From contig OY969111.1 in the NCBI GenBank assembly GCA_963697975.1, positions 186,001-250,000 on the forward strand: 64,000 bases of DNA, read 5' to 3'. A program made the translations under genes and the position numbers. The notes under the pieces were generated by a model. That model was not told the DNA's origin, ran no database searches, and saw only the letters and a list, made by a program, of their open reading frames with translations. This document shows positions 17,425-25,831 of the stretch, piece after piece. Source of the stretch: QHXM01 sp963697975 (lineage in GTDB: Bacteria > Acidobacteriota > Blastocatellia > Pyrinomonadales > Pyrinomonadaceae). How positions within the stretch are numbered: the stretch's first letter is position 1; each line of letters begins with the position of its first letter.

Positions 17425-17457
17425 AAGCATTACGAAATACACTCTCGCGAATTCTTG

Positions 17458-17486
17458 AGACCGCTGGCCCCTAAAGCCAGCGGTCT
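17458..17486. terminator. Bidirectional terminator between the 83-residue gene and the NUDIX gene
   Basis: Perfect 11-bp stem AGACCGCTGGC (17458-17468) / GCCAGCGGTCT (17476-17486), 7-base loop, followed by TTCT. It lies between two convergent genes and can serve both. Confidence 0.85.
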
Positions 17487-17547
17487 TTCTATGCAGATAT
17501 TCGAGAATTGGCGGGATAAGTCGTATGTTGCCAGGAATGCCGGTTTT

Positions 17548-18099
17548 TCAACCCCGTCTGGCTATCTGATACCGCATGATTGCAAGCAAACTCAGCGCAT
17601 CCGTAATCTCACCCCTGAATGCCATCTCTAACGCCTCCTGAAAACTGACCCGACGGACTTTAAGTTGCTCAGTTCCTTCCGGGCTGTGTTTGCCCTGTGT
17701 GAGACCTGTAGCGAGAAACCAGATGGCAAGTTCGTCCGAGACCGAATTTGAGAGGTGAGCTTCGCCCATCTGTTCCCAATTCGCGGCGCGTAGCCCCGTC
17801 TCCTCTTCCAGTTCACGCCGGGCGGCAGCAAGCGGGTCTTCGCCTTCCCCGCAGCCGCCTTCTGGAATCTCCCATGAATATCTATTGAGCGGATAGCGAT
17901 GCTGTCCGACGAGATAAATATCCTCGCCTTCGATGGCGAGGATACCAATGGCAAGGTTCTTGAAATGGACTACACCGTAGATGCCCTGCTCGCCGTCAGG
18001 CCGGACGACCGCGTCTTCGCGCACGCCGATCCAGGCGTTATCGTACACTTCCCTGGAGGCAAGCGTTCGCCAGGGGCTTTTCGTTTCGTCAAATGTCAC
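17548..18099 (-). CDS. NUDIX hydrolase (ADP-ribose pyrophosphatase-like)
   Basis: A 183-residue pyrophosphohydrolase. The NUDIX box is complete: GG followed by GEGEDPLAAARRELEEETGL (about residues 88-110), with the REXXEE core. The N-terminal beta region (GVVHFKNLAIGILAIEG) and the EIPEGG element match ADP-ribose or GDP-mannose pyrophosphatases. GTG start with GGGGA 7 bases upstream. Exact substrate not determinable. Confidence 0.9.
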   Translation of the reverse strand: MTFDETKSPWRTLASREVYDNAWIGVREDAVVRPDGEQGIYGVVHFKNLAIGILAIEGEDIYLVGQHRYPLNRYSWEIPEGGCGEGEDPLAAARRELEEETGLRAANWEQMGEAHLSNSVSDELAIWFLATGLTQGKHSPEGTEQLKVRRVSFQEALEMAFRGEITDALSLLAIMRYQIARRG

Positions 18100-18183
18100 C
18101 TGTGATCCCCTGCCAGCCTGGTGGGAAAGGCGTTCTCCGTATGGCTGAATCTTCTGAAGCAGTTGTTACGCGGTGCGTCAAAC

Positions 18184-19302
18184 TTAGCCTGTTTCGGGAG
18201 ACGGAGCAGAGTCCTTCAGCGCTACCTGTTCGAGGAGCGACGGCTCCGGCAAGGTCTCTTCGGTTGTCTCATCAACTTGTCTGAAGACATCCAATAGGGC
18301 GAGCGTGATGGCCAGCACGACAGGCCCCAGCACGATGCCGAGGATGCCGAAGACCTTCAAGCCACCGAGCACGGAAAAGAAGATGAAAAGCTCGTGCAGC
18401 TTGGTCTTTTCGCCCACCAGTTTCGGGCGCAGAAAATTATCAACCGTGCCGATGACGAGCGCCCCCCAGGCGGTCAGGATAATGGCTTTGACCCAGAAAC
18501 CTGAGAGCGCAAGAAAGATCGCTGCCGGAACCCAGACGATGAATGACCCGGCCATCGGAATCATGGAGAGCAGCGTCATCACCACAGCCCAGACGAGCGG
18601 AGAAGGCAGACCCAGAATCCAGAACATCAGACCGCCCAGCATGCCTTGAATCGAAGCGATGACGAGCACACCGTAAACGCTCGCGGAGATTACTTCCCTC
18701 GTCCTTGCGAAGATTTTTTCACTCTGCTCTCTTTCCAGGGGCAGCACGTTGGGCAGAGCATTGACAATCTTATTTCCGTCGCGGAAGAGATAGTACATGG
18801 TGAAGATGACGAAGAAAATTTCAATCACCACGCCGACCACACCTCCGACGAAGCCGAGGGTGCGTCCCGCTATCGCTCCTCCCAATCCCTTCAGACGCTC
18901 AACCATGAAGTCCTGCGAGCGCAGCGGCTCAATGTCTACGTATTGCCCAACCCAACGGAGGAAGCGTCCCGTCACAGGCGAGTTCGGGTCGAGCAGAGCC
19001 GTGACATTGGCTTTGATGTTTTCCGCGAAGCCGGATAATTCGTGAACGAGCGCGATGGTGACGAGTGTGACGGGAATGAGAATCGTAAAAACGACAAGCA
19101 GACAGGAGAGCAGCGCGCTCGTGCCGGGGCGTTTCGTGCGTGCCAGCAGCCGCCTGTGAACCGGATAGAAGAGGATGACCAGCACCGCAGCCCACGCCAG
19201 CACTTCAACAAATGGTTGCAGCATCAGCCAGCACAGGTAGAGAGCGATGCCGGTGGCGAGCATCAAGGCAATCCAGCGTGCTTGATTCTTCCGGTGTTTC
19301 AT
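18184..19302 (-). CDS. AI-2E family transporter (PerM/YdiK-like)
   Basis: A 372-residue inner-membrane protein with about eight hydrophobic helices in the family's order: two pairs at the N-terminus, a soluble loop, then four at the C-terminus (GALVIGTVDNFLRPKLVGEK is the family signature). Members export autoinducer-2, act as Na+/H+ antiporters, or have unknown roles. The ATG at 19302 has GGAG 8 bases upstream. Longer in-frame versions would read through tRNA-Arg on the opposite strand and are rejected. Confidence 0.9.
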   Translation of the reverse strand: MKHRKNQARWIALMLATGIALYLCWLMLQPFVEVLAWAAVLVILFYPVHRRLLARTKRPGTSALLSCLLVVFTILIPVTLVTIALVHELSGFAENIKANVTALLDPNSPVTGRFLRWVGQYVDIEPLRSQDFMVERLKGLGGAIAGRTLGFVGGVVGVVIEIFFVIFTMYYLFRDGNKIVNALPNVLPLEREQSEKIFARTREVISASVYGVLVIASIQGMLGGLMFWILGLPSPLVWAVVMTLLSMIPMAGSFIVWVPAAIFLALSGFWVKAIILTAWGALVIGTVDNFLRPKLVGEKTKLHELFIFFSVLGGLKVFGILGIVLGPVVLAITLALLDVFRQVDETTEETLPEPSLLEQVALKDSAPSPETG

Positions 19303-19467
19303 TATGCGCTCCGTCTGGAACGTCGGTAACTTTACCATAACACCGGAGCGAGTTCGGATTTTTTCGTTGAAGCGGCGGATTCTGATAGGAGGCGAAAAGA
19401 GACTGAATGCCCGGTTGACGCAGACCGCAACGGCCATGCTAACATCCCCCTGCTTCAAAATTGATGT

Positions 19468-19540
19468 GCTCCCGTAGCTCAGTGGATAGAGCATCTGCCT
19501 TCTAAGCAGAGGGCCGCTGGTTCGAGTCCAGCCGGGGGCA
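19468..19540 (+). tRNA. tRNA-Arg (anticodon TCT)
   Basis: Cloverleaf with acceptor GCTCCCG/CGGGGGC, anticodon stem CTGC/GCAG around loop CTTCTAA, T-arm GGTTCGAGT. The 3' CCA is not encoded. Upstream TTGACG (19415-19420) and TAACAT (19440-19445) could be a promoter with a long 19-base spacer. Confidence 0.95.
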
Positions 19541-19610
19541 TTCACTTAACATCGCGCTTGCAGAAATGCATTGAGTGATGTAAATATTAATTGACCTGGC
19601 AAACAGGTAT

Positions 19611-19688
19611 GGCGGCTATAGCTCAGTTGGTTAGAGCGCTTGATTGTGGTTCAAGAAGTCGAGGGTTCGAGTCCCTCTAGCCGCCCCA
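19611..19688 (+). tRNA. tRNA-His (anticodon GTG)
   Basis: Cloverleaf with the histidine-specific extra 5' G (19611) paired to C73, acceptor GCGGCTA/TAGCCGC, anticodon loop TTGTGGT, and encoded CCA. Lies 70 bases after tRNA-Arg, probably cotranscribed. Confidence 0.96.
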
Positions 19689-19704
19689 TCAATCTCAATC
19701 ATTC

Positions 19705-19727
19705 AGGGTGACTGTTATGGTCACCCT
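19705..19727 (+). terminator. Terminator after the tRNA-Arg/His pair
   Basis: 8-bp stem AGGGTGAC (19705-19712) / GTCACCCT (19720-19727), 7-base loop, then TTATTGTTG. Confidence 0.85.
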
Positions 19728-20067
19728 TTATTGTTGTGTGTCTCTATTTTCGGACGCCCGTCCGCTCTATCCTCGCAGTTCTAATCTCCGGCAAGGGACA
19801 TTCCAAATAAACAATTGACATCTAATCCTTAGAGGAATATCGTGCGCGCGTATTCTCATAGTGCCTGCTAACGAAAGACTGCGCTCGTTAGCCTCACGTT
19901 GTATTCATAGCAATAGAAGTCAAACCCTGTGTGCCATTCTAATTCCGCAACATGCATAAAAGCGTTGAGAAGTTGGAAGCCGAAGAAACATCAGCCAGCT
20001 AAATGAACTTTTTTACTGGCGGTTGTCAGCACGTCTACTGTGCGTTAGGGACTAAAGGAGGATGCAG
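19728..20067 (+). other. Intergenic region upstream of DUF2585 gene
   Basis: 340 bases without a gene. It contains a TTGACA (19815-19820 region), whose -10 counterpart is weak, and an 8-bp inverted repeat GCTAACGA (19867-19874) / TCGTTAGC (19885-19892) that could be an operator for the downstream gene. Nothing else recognised. Confidence 0.4.
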
Positions 20068-20658
20068 ATGAAGCAACCCGCATGGCTGAAGCAAGTCAAA
20101 TGGCAGGAGATGTCTCCGTGGGCCGCGATGCTGGCTGTCATGGCGATCACGGCGTTGGTCCTTCACAGTCAGGGGCGTTTGTGGCGGTGTGCCTGCGGGC
20201 ACATCTACCTGTGGACGAGCGAGGCATGGGGGCCAAATACCTCTCAGCACTTGTTTGACCCATACAGTTTCACCCACATCCTACACGGAGTTATGTTCTG
20301 CGGCCTGCTGTCGTTGATCTTCCCCAAACTACCGATCATCTGGCGGCTCTTCATGGGCGTCGTCATGGAGTCTGTGTGGGAAGTGATCGAGAACTCGGAG
20401 TTTATCATCAGCCGTTATCGTGAGACGGGCGCGCTCGGCTACAACGGCGATACTATCATCAACTCGATGGGTGACATCATCGCCTGCGGTCTGGGTTTGA
20501 TGGTGGCCTGGCGTCTGGGATGGCGTCGCTCGCTGGCGCTGGTCGTCGTGATAGAAGCGACGTTGCTCCTGTTAATCAGGGATAGCCTGCTCCTCAATAT
20601 CGTGATGCTGATTCATCCGATACCAGGAATCAAGGAGTGGCAGGCAGCAATACAGTAG
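20068..20658 (+). CDS. DUF2585 / UPF0314 family membrane protein
   Basis: A 196-residue membrane protein with four to five helices. The family motifs CGHIYLWTSEAWGPNTSQHL, SFTHILHG, ESVWEVIENSEFII and YNGDTIINSMGDI are all present. The many conserved His, Glu and Asp residues in or near the membrane hint at an enzyme, but no function has been established for the family as far as I know. The second ATG is chosen: AAAGGAGG lies 7 bases before it, while the first ATG would overlap that site. Confidence 0.9.
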   Translation: MKQPAWLKQVKWQEMSPWAAMLAVMAITALVLHSQGRLWRCACGHIYLWTSEAWGPNTSQHLFDPYSFTHILHGVMFCGLLSLIFPKLPIIWRLFMGVVMESVWEVIENSEFIISRYRETGALGYNGDTIINSMGDIIACGLGLMVAWRLGWRRSLALVVVIEATLLLLIRDSLLLNIVMLIHPIPGIKEWQAAIQ

Positions 20659-20667
20659 CGGCAGAGA

Positions 20668-22101
20668 TTATTTATCGTTCATGGAAAGCTCATTTGATGC
20701 GGGTTTGAACTTTCCGGCGTCGAGGTCGTCTCTAATCGAATCGGTGAGCAGCGATCTGTCAATCAGAAGATTTCGCTGGTGAAGCGGTCGGAGAAATGGA
20801 TTGAATGGGCGTAAGGGAACTTTTGTTTCCGAGAGGGAAACTTCGCGGCAGTCCTTGAGGTCTATTTCAAATTGCTCTCGCACTGCTGCGGGAAAGTCGC
20901 CGCCGTAGACGACGACGTTGCTTTCCGTGTGATGAAAGGTTGAACCGCCTGCGACGTTGTAGGAGCCGACCGAGGCGACCACATCGTCAATCACAAGATT
21001 CTTGGAGTGAAACGCGCCGGGTTTCTGCCACTCGAAAATCTTTATCCCGCGCTCGGCGAGCCAGCGGAAGTGGTTCGCGCATTGCCAGTACATGAACCCT
21101 AGAAAGCCGCTCGCCATCAGTGCGCGTGAGGACTTACGCGAATTCGTGATGAGCCGCACCTCGACGCCGCGCTGCACGGCCTCGGCCAGCGTCTCGGCGA
21201 GGATACGCGGCGGGCGAATCGCATGACAGCCCCAGTAGATATACTTCTGCGCCTTCCTCAACATCAATAACAATGCTTCCGTCAGGCGCAGGCGCTCTTC
21301 GTCATAAGGTTTGTGCGGCACATAACGAACACGCTCAAGGCCTGTCGCTGGCAGAGGTGGAAAGTAGATTTGATCTTTCTCTTTGATGAAGGCTGCCGCG
21401 CGTTGGCGTGCCGTTTCGTAATGGGCCTCGCGGCTAAAGCCCGGTCGTCGGCGAGCCTGATACTCTTCCTCCATTGCCTGATAAAGGAAGAAACTCTCGA
21501 TAAACTGGCGCTGGATGTCTGCGACCACAGGGCCGCTCAGGTAAACGTCCGTGTCTCTCCAGGCTTCCGGCTTGAGGCCGCCTAAGGCGTATTTATCTCC
21601 CCAGTTGATTCCTCCGAGAATGGCTTCACGACCATCGACGACCGTGTACTTTTCATGGAAGCGCCGCTTGATTATGTACCTGACGTTGTGAACGAGTTGA
21701 CGGAAAGGATGTCCTTTACGCAGGTCGGGCAACCAATCTCTAAAGATTTTATGGTAGCGTATGACTTCGACTCCCGCTTTGGCCATCTCGCTGAGAATTC
21801 CGCCGCTGGAGGAACTGAAGATAGCCGCGTCATCGACTACCAGCCGCACGGCCACTCCCTGACGAATTTTCTCTGTGAGGAGATCACGCAGACGCTGGCT
21901 CGTCCCGTCATTCATGACGGAAAAGGAGGCTAGATCAACACTATGGCGCGCATTTTCAATAAGCTCCCAGCGTTTGGCATAAGACTGGCTGCCGCTCGGC
22001 AGGAACGTGACTGAGTTACCTTCACGGACAACAGTTCCCGTGAAATGGTTAGTTTCAGCCTCGAATTGCTCGTCAAGCAACGGATGTTTTTTAGCTTCCA
22101 T
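20668..22101 (-). CDS. Phospholipase D / cardiolipin synthase-like protein
   Basis: A 477-residue PLD-superfamily enzyme with two HKD motifs: H149-K151-D156 in HEKYTVVDGREAILGGINWG and H365-K367-D372 in HSKNLVIDDVVASVGSYN. Both halves are intact, as in cardiolipin synthases, but the N-terminal membrane helices of ClsA are missing, as in ClsB/ClsC. It likely condenses or transfers phosphatidyl groups at the inner membrane. The zinc-ribbon membrane protein gene lies just upstream (15-base gap), so the two may form an operon. Confidence 0.92.
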   Translation of the reverse strand: MEAKKHPLLDEQFEAETNHFTGTVVREGNSVTFLPSGSQSYAKRWELIENARHSVDLASFSVMNDGTSQRLRDLLTEKIRQGVAVRLVVDDAAIFSSSSGGILSEMAKAGVEVIRYHKIFRDWLPDLRKGHPFRQLVHNVRYIIKRRFHEKYTVVDGREAILGGINWGDKYALGGLKPEAWRDTDVYLSGPVVADIQRQFIESFFLYQAMEEEYQARRRPGFSREAHYETARQRAAAFIKEKDQIYFPPLPATGLERVRYVPHKPYDEERLRLTEALLLMLRKAQKYIYWGCHAIRPPRILAETLAEAVQRGVEVRLITNSRKSSRALMASGFLGFMYWQCANHFRWLAERGIKIFEWQKPGAFHSKNLVIDDVVASVGSYNVAGGSTFHHTESNVVVYGGDFPAAVREQFEIDLKDCREVSLSETKVPLRPFNPFLRPLHQRNLLIDRSLLTDSIRDDLDAGKFKPASNELSMNDK

Positions 22102-22116
22102 TCTTGCCCGTCTTTC

Positions 22117-23238
22117 TCACCTGGAATTTGCCAGAAAATAGATGACTCCGATGACGAGGAGAATGGTCAGGATGAAGAGTGTAATCTTCCAGAAGCTGTA
22201 AGGCCGGTCGCCCTGCACCTCGCCCGTCCGACCGTTGACCACGACCTGAAAGACTTTTTGATTCAGCCTGTACGCTCCGGCGTAGACGGGCAGCAGCAAG
22301 TGTTTGAAGGTGATTGCGGAATAGTGTGTTTTGACATCTGAAATCATCTGCTCGTCGCCGCCGATGTCTCTACGCACATCCTCCTCTATAATGCCTGCGG
22401 CAACTGCTTTAGCCTGCTCGAACCCTTGTCCTAAATCCACCTGATAGCGTTGCGCCTTGAAGCCGGAGAGATAAGCAGGCTCGTATGTTTTGATTTCGGG
22501 CAAGTCCCAGGGTTCGAGCGCGTTGAGACGATTGATGGGCAAGGATTTCGTCGCGGGAATGAGAATATCGTCGAACCAGCGCGTGACTGTCCCTGAGACC
22601 GGATACCAGTTTGTGTGGCGCACCTGCCTCGTCTTGGTCTGGGTGTTGCCCTGCGCGTCCGTCTCCGTGTAGGTTTCCGTCACGTAGTAATATTCTCCGC
22701 GCTGCCCAGTGTAATAGCTCATGGTGTTCGCGTCGTAAGTCCAGAATGGAAGGTAGATGCCGTCTATTGCTTCCGGCGTGGCAAACTTCTTCAAGGCATT
22801 CGGCGCGAACCAGCGCGAGGAAATCCATTGCTTGACGTTAGCGGTCGCCTGTTGCTGCGGGACGCGAAACGGCAGGACGCCTTCGGGAGCGACCATCGGA
22901 TCGGCAGACTTCGGTTGCGCGACTATCTTCGCGCCGCAGAAGTCGCACTCTCTGGCCACCTCCGGCGGAACGAAGGTGACGGTCGCACCGCAACTGGAAC
23001 ATTGAACTTCGAGCGCACCGGCAGCCAGCACCTGCAACTGGTCTGCGCGCGGTTGTAGATATTGCTCGAAGGAACGCTCCTGCACCTGCTCCGCGTTCTG
23101 CGGAATCACTTCCTTGTGCCCGCAATAGGGACAAGACAATTGCCCGTCCTTCGGCTCGAAAACGAGAATCGCGCCGCAGGACGGACATGGATAACGATGT
23201 ATCTTTTCCTGATTGGTTTGTTGTGGGGATGTTTGCAT
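22117..23238 (-). CDS. Zinc-ribbon protein with C-terminal membrane anchor
   Basis: A 373-residue protein with two tandem zinc ribbons: CPSCGAIL with CPYCGHKE, and CSSCGATV with CDFCGAKI. A large beta-rich region with aromatic repeats (YYTGQRGEYYYVTETYTETD) follows, with one C-terminal membrane helix (LFILTILLVIGVIYFLA). The ribbons resemble TFIIB or primosomal-type double ribbons found in many bacterial hypothetical proteins. Function unknown. It is encoded directly upstream of the PLD gene on the same strand. Confidence 0.8.
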   Translation of the reverse strand: MQTSPQQTNQEKIHRYPCPSCGAILVFEPKDGQLSCPYCGHKEVIPQNAEQVQERSFEQYLQPRADQLQVLAAGALEVQCSSCGATVTFVPPEVARECDFCGAKIVAQPKSADPMVAPEGVLPFRVPQQQATANVKQWISSRWFAPNALKKFATPEAIDGIYLPFWTYDANTMSYYTGQRGEYYYVTETYTETDAQGNTQTKTRQVRHTNWYPVSGTVTRWFDDILIPATKSLPINRLNALEPWDLPEIKTYEPAYLSGFKAQRYQVDLGQGFEQAKAVAAGIIEEDVRRDIGGDEQMISDVKTHYSAITFKHLLLPVYAGAYRLNQKVFQVVVNGRTGEVQGDRPYSFWKITLFILTILLVIGVIYFLANSR

Positions 23239-23342
23239 AATCGTTTACTTATGAGAGACCAGCGAATCAGATTGAATAACGCCTCGGATGGCGGCGAGGA
23301 TAGGATAAAGATTTCAAATTTGCAATCTCACTTCAGCTTCGA

Positions 23343-23483
23343 GTAGTGTCCTAACTTCATTTTTCTCTGTGCCCCCTCCGTGTTCTCTGTGTCTGCGGTG
23401 GCGAGATTGTCGCACGCAACATTCACCACAGAGGCACAGAGGGCGCAGAGGTTGCACAGAGATTTATTAAATCAGGACACTAC
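23343..23483. repeat. Intergenic inverted repeat with CTCTGTG words
   Basis: Perfect 10-bp outer ends GTAGTGTCCT (23343-23352) / AGGACACTAC (23474-23483) enclose two imperfectly complementary arms built of CTCTGTG-type words (about 23364-23400 and 23424-23463). The architecture is that of the heptamer hairpins, with a more degraded word. Both flanking genes point away from it. Confidence 0.65.
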
Positions 23484-23510
23484 CCAGCTTCGACCAAAAT
23501 AGACGACACG

Positions 23511-24398
23511 ATGGACATCACAATTCCGACTCCGCGAGGCTTCAGCTTCAAACGAACTGCGTTTAGTCATGGCTGGAGCGGGCTTCCGCCATTTGAGACC
23601 GACCCGAACACAGGCACGATCACCCGCGTCCTGGATTCAGGCTTAGCGAGGCTCACCACAGTTATCATCAACGGCACGAAGCGCGCCTTGAGGGTGAGCG
23701 TTGCGCGCAATGTTGGCCAGCGTGCCGTTGCCGCAATCACGCGCGACGTGCGTCACATGCTCAGGCTCGACGACGATCTGACGGAATTTTACAGCGTGAT
23801 GAGCGCCGACCCGGATTTCAACTGGATTTCGCGCGCAGGAGCGGGACGCTTGCTACGCTCGCCAACCGTCTTCGAGGATTTAGTCAAGACGATCTGCACG
23901 ACTAATTGCTCCTGGGCGCTCACGCAGAAGATGGTTCAGGGACTGGTCAACAATCTTGGCCGGGAAACGGCTGATGGTCGCCGCACTTTTCCCACGCCTC
24001 AAGCGATGGCCGAAGCGCCCGCGCCCTTTTACCGCGACGTGGTACGCGCAGGTTACCGCGCTCCGTATTTCAAGGAACTGGCCGAGCGCGTTGTCTCCGG
24101 GGAGCTTGAGGTCGAAGGCTGGCTCACGAGCGATCTTCCGACCGCCGAACTCAAGCGCGAGATGAAACGGGTCAAAGGCGTTGGCGACTATGCCGCAGAG
24201 AATCTGCTCAAGCTCGTGGGACGCTACGACGTGCTCGCGCTCGATTCATGGGTGCGCGCTACCTTCGCACGCACGCATGGCGGCGGGCGTGCGACGCCTG
24301 ACGCAAAAATCGCACGCTACTATTCGCGCTTCGCCACATGGCGCGGCCTCGCGCTCTGGTGCGACATGACGAAGGATTGGCTGGAAGAGCAGGGATGA
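23511..24398 (+). CDS. HhH-GPD DNA glycosylase (AlkA/OGG-like)
   Basis: A 295-residue base-excision repair enzyme. The N-terminal beta domain (RGFSFKRTAFSHGWSGLPPF) is followed by an all-helical HhH-GPD domain with hairpin VKGVGDYAAENLLKL and catalytic D245 in VLALDSWVR. The lysine that makes OGG1/Nth bifunctional is absent at the hairpin end (Tyr-Ala), so it should be a monofunctional glycosylase like AlkA, removing alkylated bases. The stop codon TGA lies inside the left arm of a GGGATGA hairpin. Its convergent neighbour is endonuclease III. Confidence 0.85.
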   Translation: MDITIPTPRGFSFKRTAFSHGWSGLPPFETDPNTGTITRVLDSGLARLTTVIINGTKRALRVSVARNVGQRAVAAITRDVRHMLRLDDDLTEFYSVMSADPDFNWISRAGAGRLLRSPTVFEDLVKTICTTNCSWALTQKMVQGLVNNLGRETADGRRTFPTPQAMAEAPAPFYRDVVRAGYRAPYFKELAERVVSGELEVEGWLTSDLPTAELKREMKRVKGVGDYAAENLLKLVGRYDVLALDSWVRATFARTHGGGRATPDAKIARYYSRFATWRGLALWCDMTKDWLEEQG

Positions 24399-24499
24399 GG
24401 GCGGAGGGATGAAGGAGGAATGACTCAAGTTAAGCACTCTTATTTTCATCCCTCATCCCTCCGCCCTCATCCATTCGTCCATCCCTCATCCCTGCTCTC
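24386..24499. repeat. Heptamer hairpin, word GGGATGA
   Basis: Left arm 24386-24412 (GGGATGA GGGCGGA GGGATGA) pairs with 24449-24499, which carries extra copies of TCATCCC. Both convergent genes end inside it: the glycosylase stop is the TGA of a repeat unit, and the last 20 or so residues of endonuclease III are translated from the right arm. An 18-base stretch is identical to the hairpin at 31303-31408. Confidence 0.85.
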
Positions 24500-25167
24500 G
24501 ACGATGGGCAGAACTTTTCAACCGTGCATTCGGCGCACAAAGGCGTGCGCGCCTTGCAGACCTTGCGCCCGTGCGCGATCAGGAGATGAGAGAAAATTAT
24601 CCAGTCTGAGCGCGGCACAAGCTCCATCAAATCGCGCTCTATTTTCTCAGGCTGCTTTTCTGGCGAAAGTCCGAGGCGTTCGGACAGTCGCATGACGTGC
24701 GTGTCAACGACGATGCCGGAGGTGATGCCGAAGGCGTTGCCGAGGACAACGTTGGCGGTCTTACGCGCCACACCGGGCAACAGCAGCAGGTCGTCAATGT
24801 TCTCCGGCACGCGTCCCTGATATTGCTCACTGATGAGACGGCACGCGCCCTGAATGGCCTTCGCCTTGTTCCGATAAAATCCCGTCGAGCGGATGTCCTG
24901 CTCAAGCTCTGTTTGCGCGACCCGGTAGTAGTCTTCCGAGCGCCGGTACTTCCTGAAGAGATCAGCGGTGACGATGTTGACGCGCTCGTCCGTACACTGC
25001 GCCGACAGGATGGTCGCAACCAGAAGCTCAAGCGGGTTCGAGTGATTGAGCGAGCAACGCGCCTCCGGGTACTCGGCCTTGAGCCGACGAATAATCTTGA
25101 GCGTCCTTTGTTTCTCTTCGCTAGTTGCCAAGGGCCTGCCTCGCGGGCGTGCAATGAAGCCACGCAC
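24430..25167 (-). CDS. nth: Endonuclease III
   Basis: A bifunctional DNA glycosylase/AP lyase for oxidised pyrimidines. The HhH motif LLLPGVARKTANVVL carries catalytic K136, VDTHVMR carries D155, and four cysteines C204-x6-C211-x2-C214-x5-C220 hold the 4Fe-4S cluster. Normal Nth proteins end shortly after the cluster; here about 25 extra residues (with MRDGRMDEGGGMRDE) are read from the heptamer hairpin. The 5' end is uncertain: the called GTG lacks a clear Shine-Dalgarno site. Confidence 0.95.
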   Translation of the reverse strand: MRGFIARPRGRPLATSEEKQRTLKIIRRLKAEYPEARCSLNHSNPLELLVATILSAQCTDERVNIVTADLFRKYRRSEDYYRVAQTELEQDIRSTGFYRNKAKAIQGACRLISEQYQGRVPENIDDLLLLPGVARKTANVVLGNAFGITSGIVVDTHVMRLSERLGLSPEKQPEKIERDLMELVPRSDWIIFSHLLIAHGRKVCKARTPLCAECTVEKFCPSSRAGMRDGRMDEGGGMRDENKSA

Positions 25168-25261
25168 ATCAGCGCGGGGATCACAGCCACCATAAATTAT
25201 TTCAGCCCCGGAGGGCCGATAAAAGATACCGTCCCTGCGGGGCTGAGATTCAGATGATATT

Positions 25262-25346
25262 TGGTGCCGAAGGGGGGACTCGAACCCCCACGAGTTACCT
25301 CACACGCCCCTCAAACGTGCGCGTCTACCAGTTCCGCCACTTCGGC
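25262..25346 (-). tRNA. tRNA-Leu (anticodon GAG)
   Basis: Class II tRNA with acceptor GCCGAAG/CTTCGGC, anticodon stem CACGT/GCGTG with loop TTGAGGG, long variable arm, T-arm GGTTCGAGT and encoded CCA. It lies 33 bases after the secG stop on the same strand. Confidence 0.95.
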
Positions 25347-25379
25347 TTTTGAAGCTTTATCAAACGGTTCGTCAAACAG

Positions 25380-25814
25380 TTACTTGCTCGGCGGTGCGGG
25401 CGGTGCAGCGCCTGTGTTCGCGTTGTCTGCGGGCGCGGGAGCCGTCTCTGCGGGCGCAGCCGGATTCGTGTTTGCGCCAGTGTTCGCACCTTCCTGAGCC
25501 GGACTCGCGGCGGGCGAGGCTGCGGGAGAAGCCTGCGGCGTCGGCTGCGTCTCTTCTTCGCTGACGGATTGCAGCACAGAGCGCTGGCCGGTGATGGCTG
25601 GCAGCGACAGCGCTAGAGCGACGAGCATGAAGAGTGCAGCCGCGCCGATAGTAATTTTCGCCAGCAGTGATTGCGTGCCGCGCGGCCCGAAAGCCGTGCT
25701 TGAAATGCTGCTCGAAAAGAGCGCGCCCGCATCGGCTTTACCGGGCTGCAAGAGCACGGAGACGATCATCACGAGGCAGGACAAAACAAAAAGTATGTAT
25801 AAAACAGTGGTCAA
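25380..25814 (-). CDS. secG: Protein translocase subunit SecG
   Basis: A 144-residue inner-membrane protein with two helices (VLYILFVLSCLVMIVSVLL and a second near residue 55) joined by the conserved QPGKADAGALF loop and SSSTAFGPRGTQSLLAKIT segment, as in SecG of SecYEG. The C-terminal 60 residues are an Ala/Pro/Asn low-complexity tail absent from E. coli SecG. It follows tpiA by 17 bases, a tpiA-secG order common in many bacteria. Confidence 0.95.
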   Translation of the reverse strand: MTTVLYILFVLSCLVMIVSVLLQPGKADAGALFSSSISSTAFGPRGTQSLLAKITIGAAALFMLVALALSLPAITGQRSVLQSVSEEETQPTPQASPAASPAASPAQEGANTGANTNPAAPAETAPAPADNANTGAAPPAPPSK

Positions 25815-25831
25815 CTATCTATCCTCAAATT

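Noticed and set aside
19303..19545. Longer N-terminus for the AI-2E transporter
   Set aside because: It would run through the complement of tRNA-Arg and past the GGAG-supported ATG at 19302.
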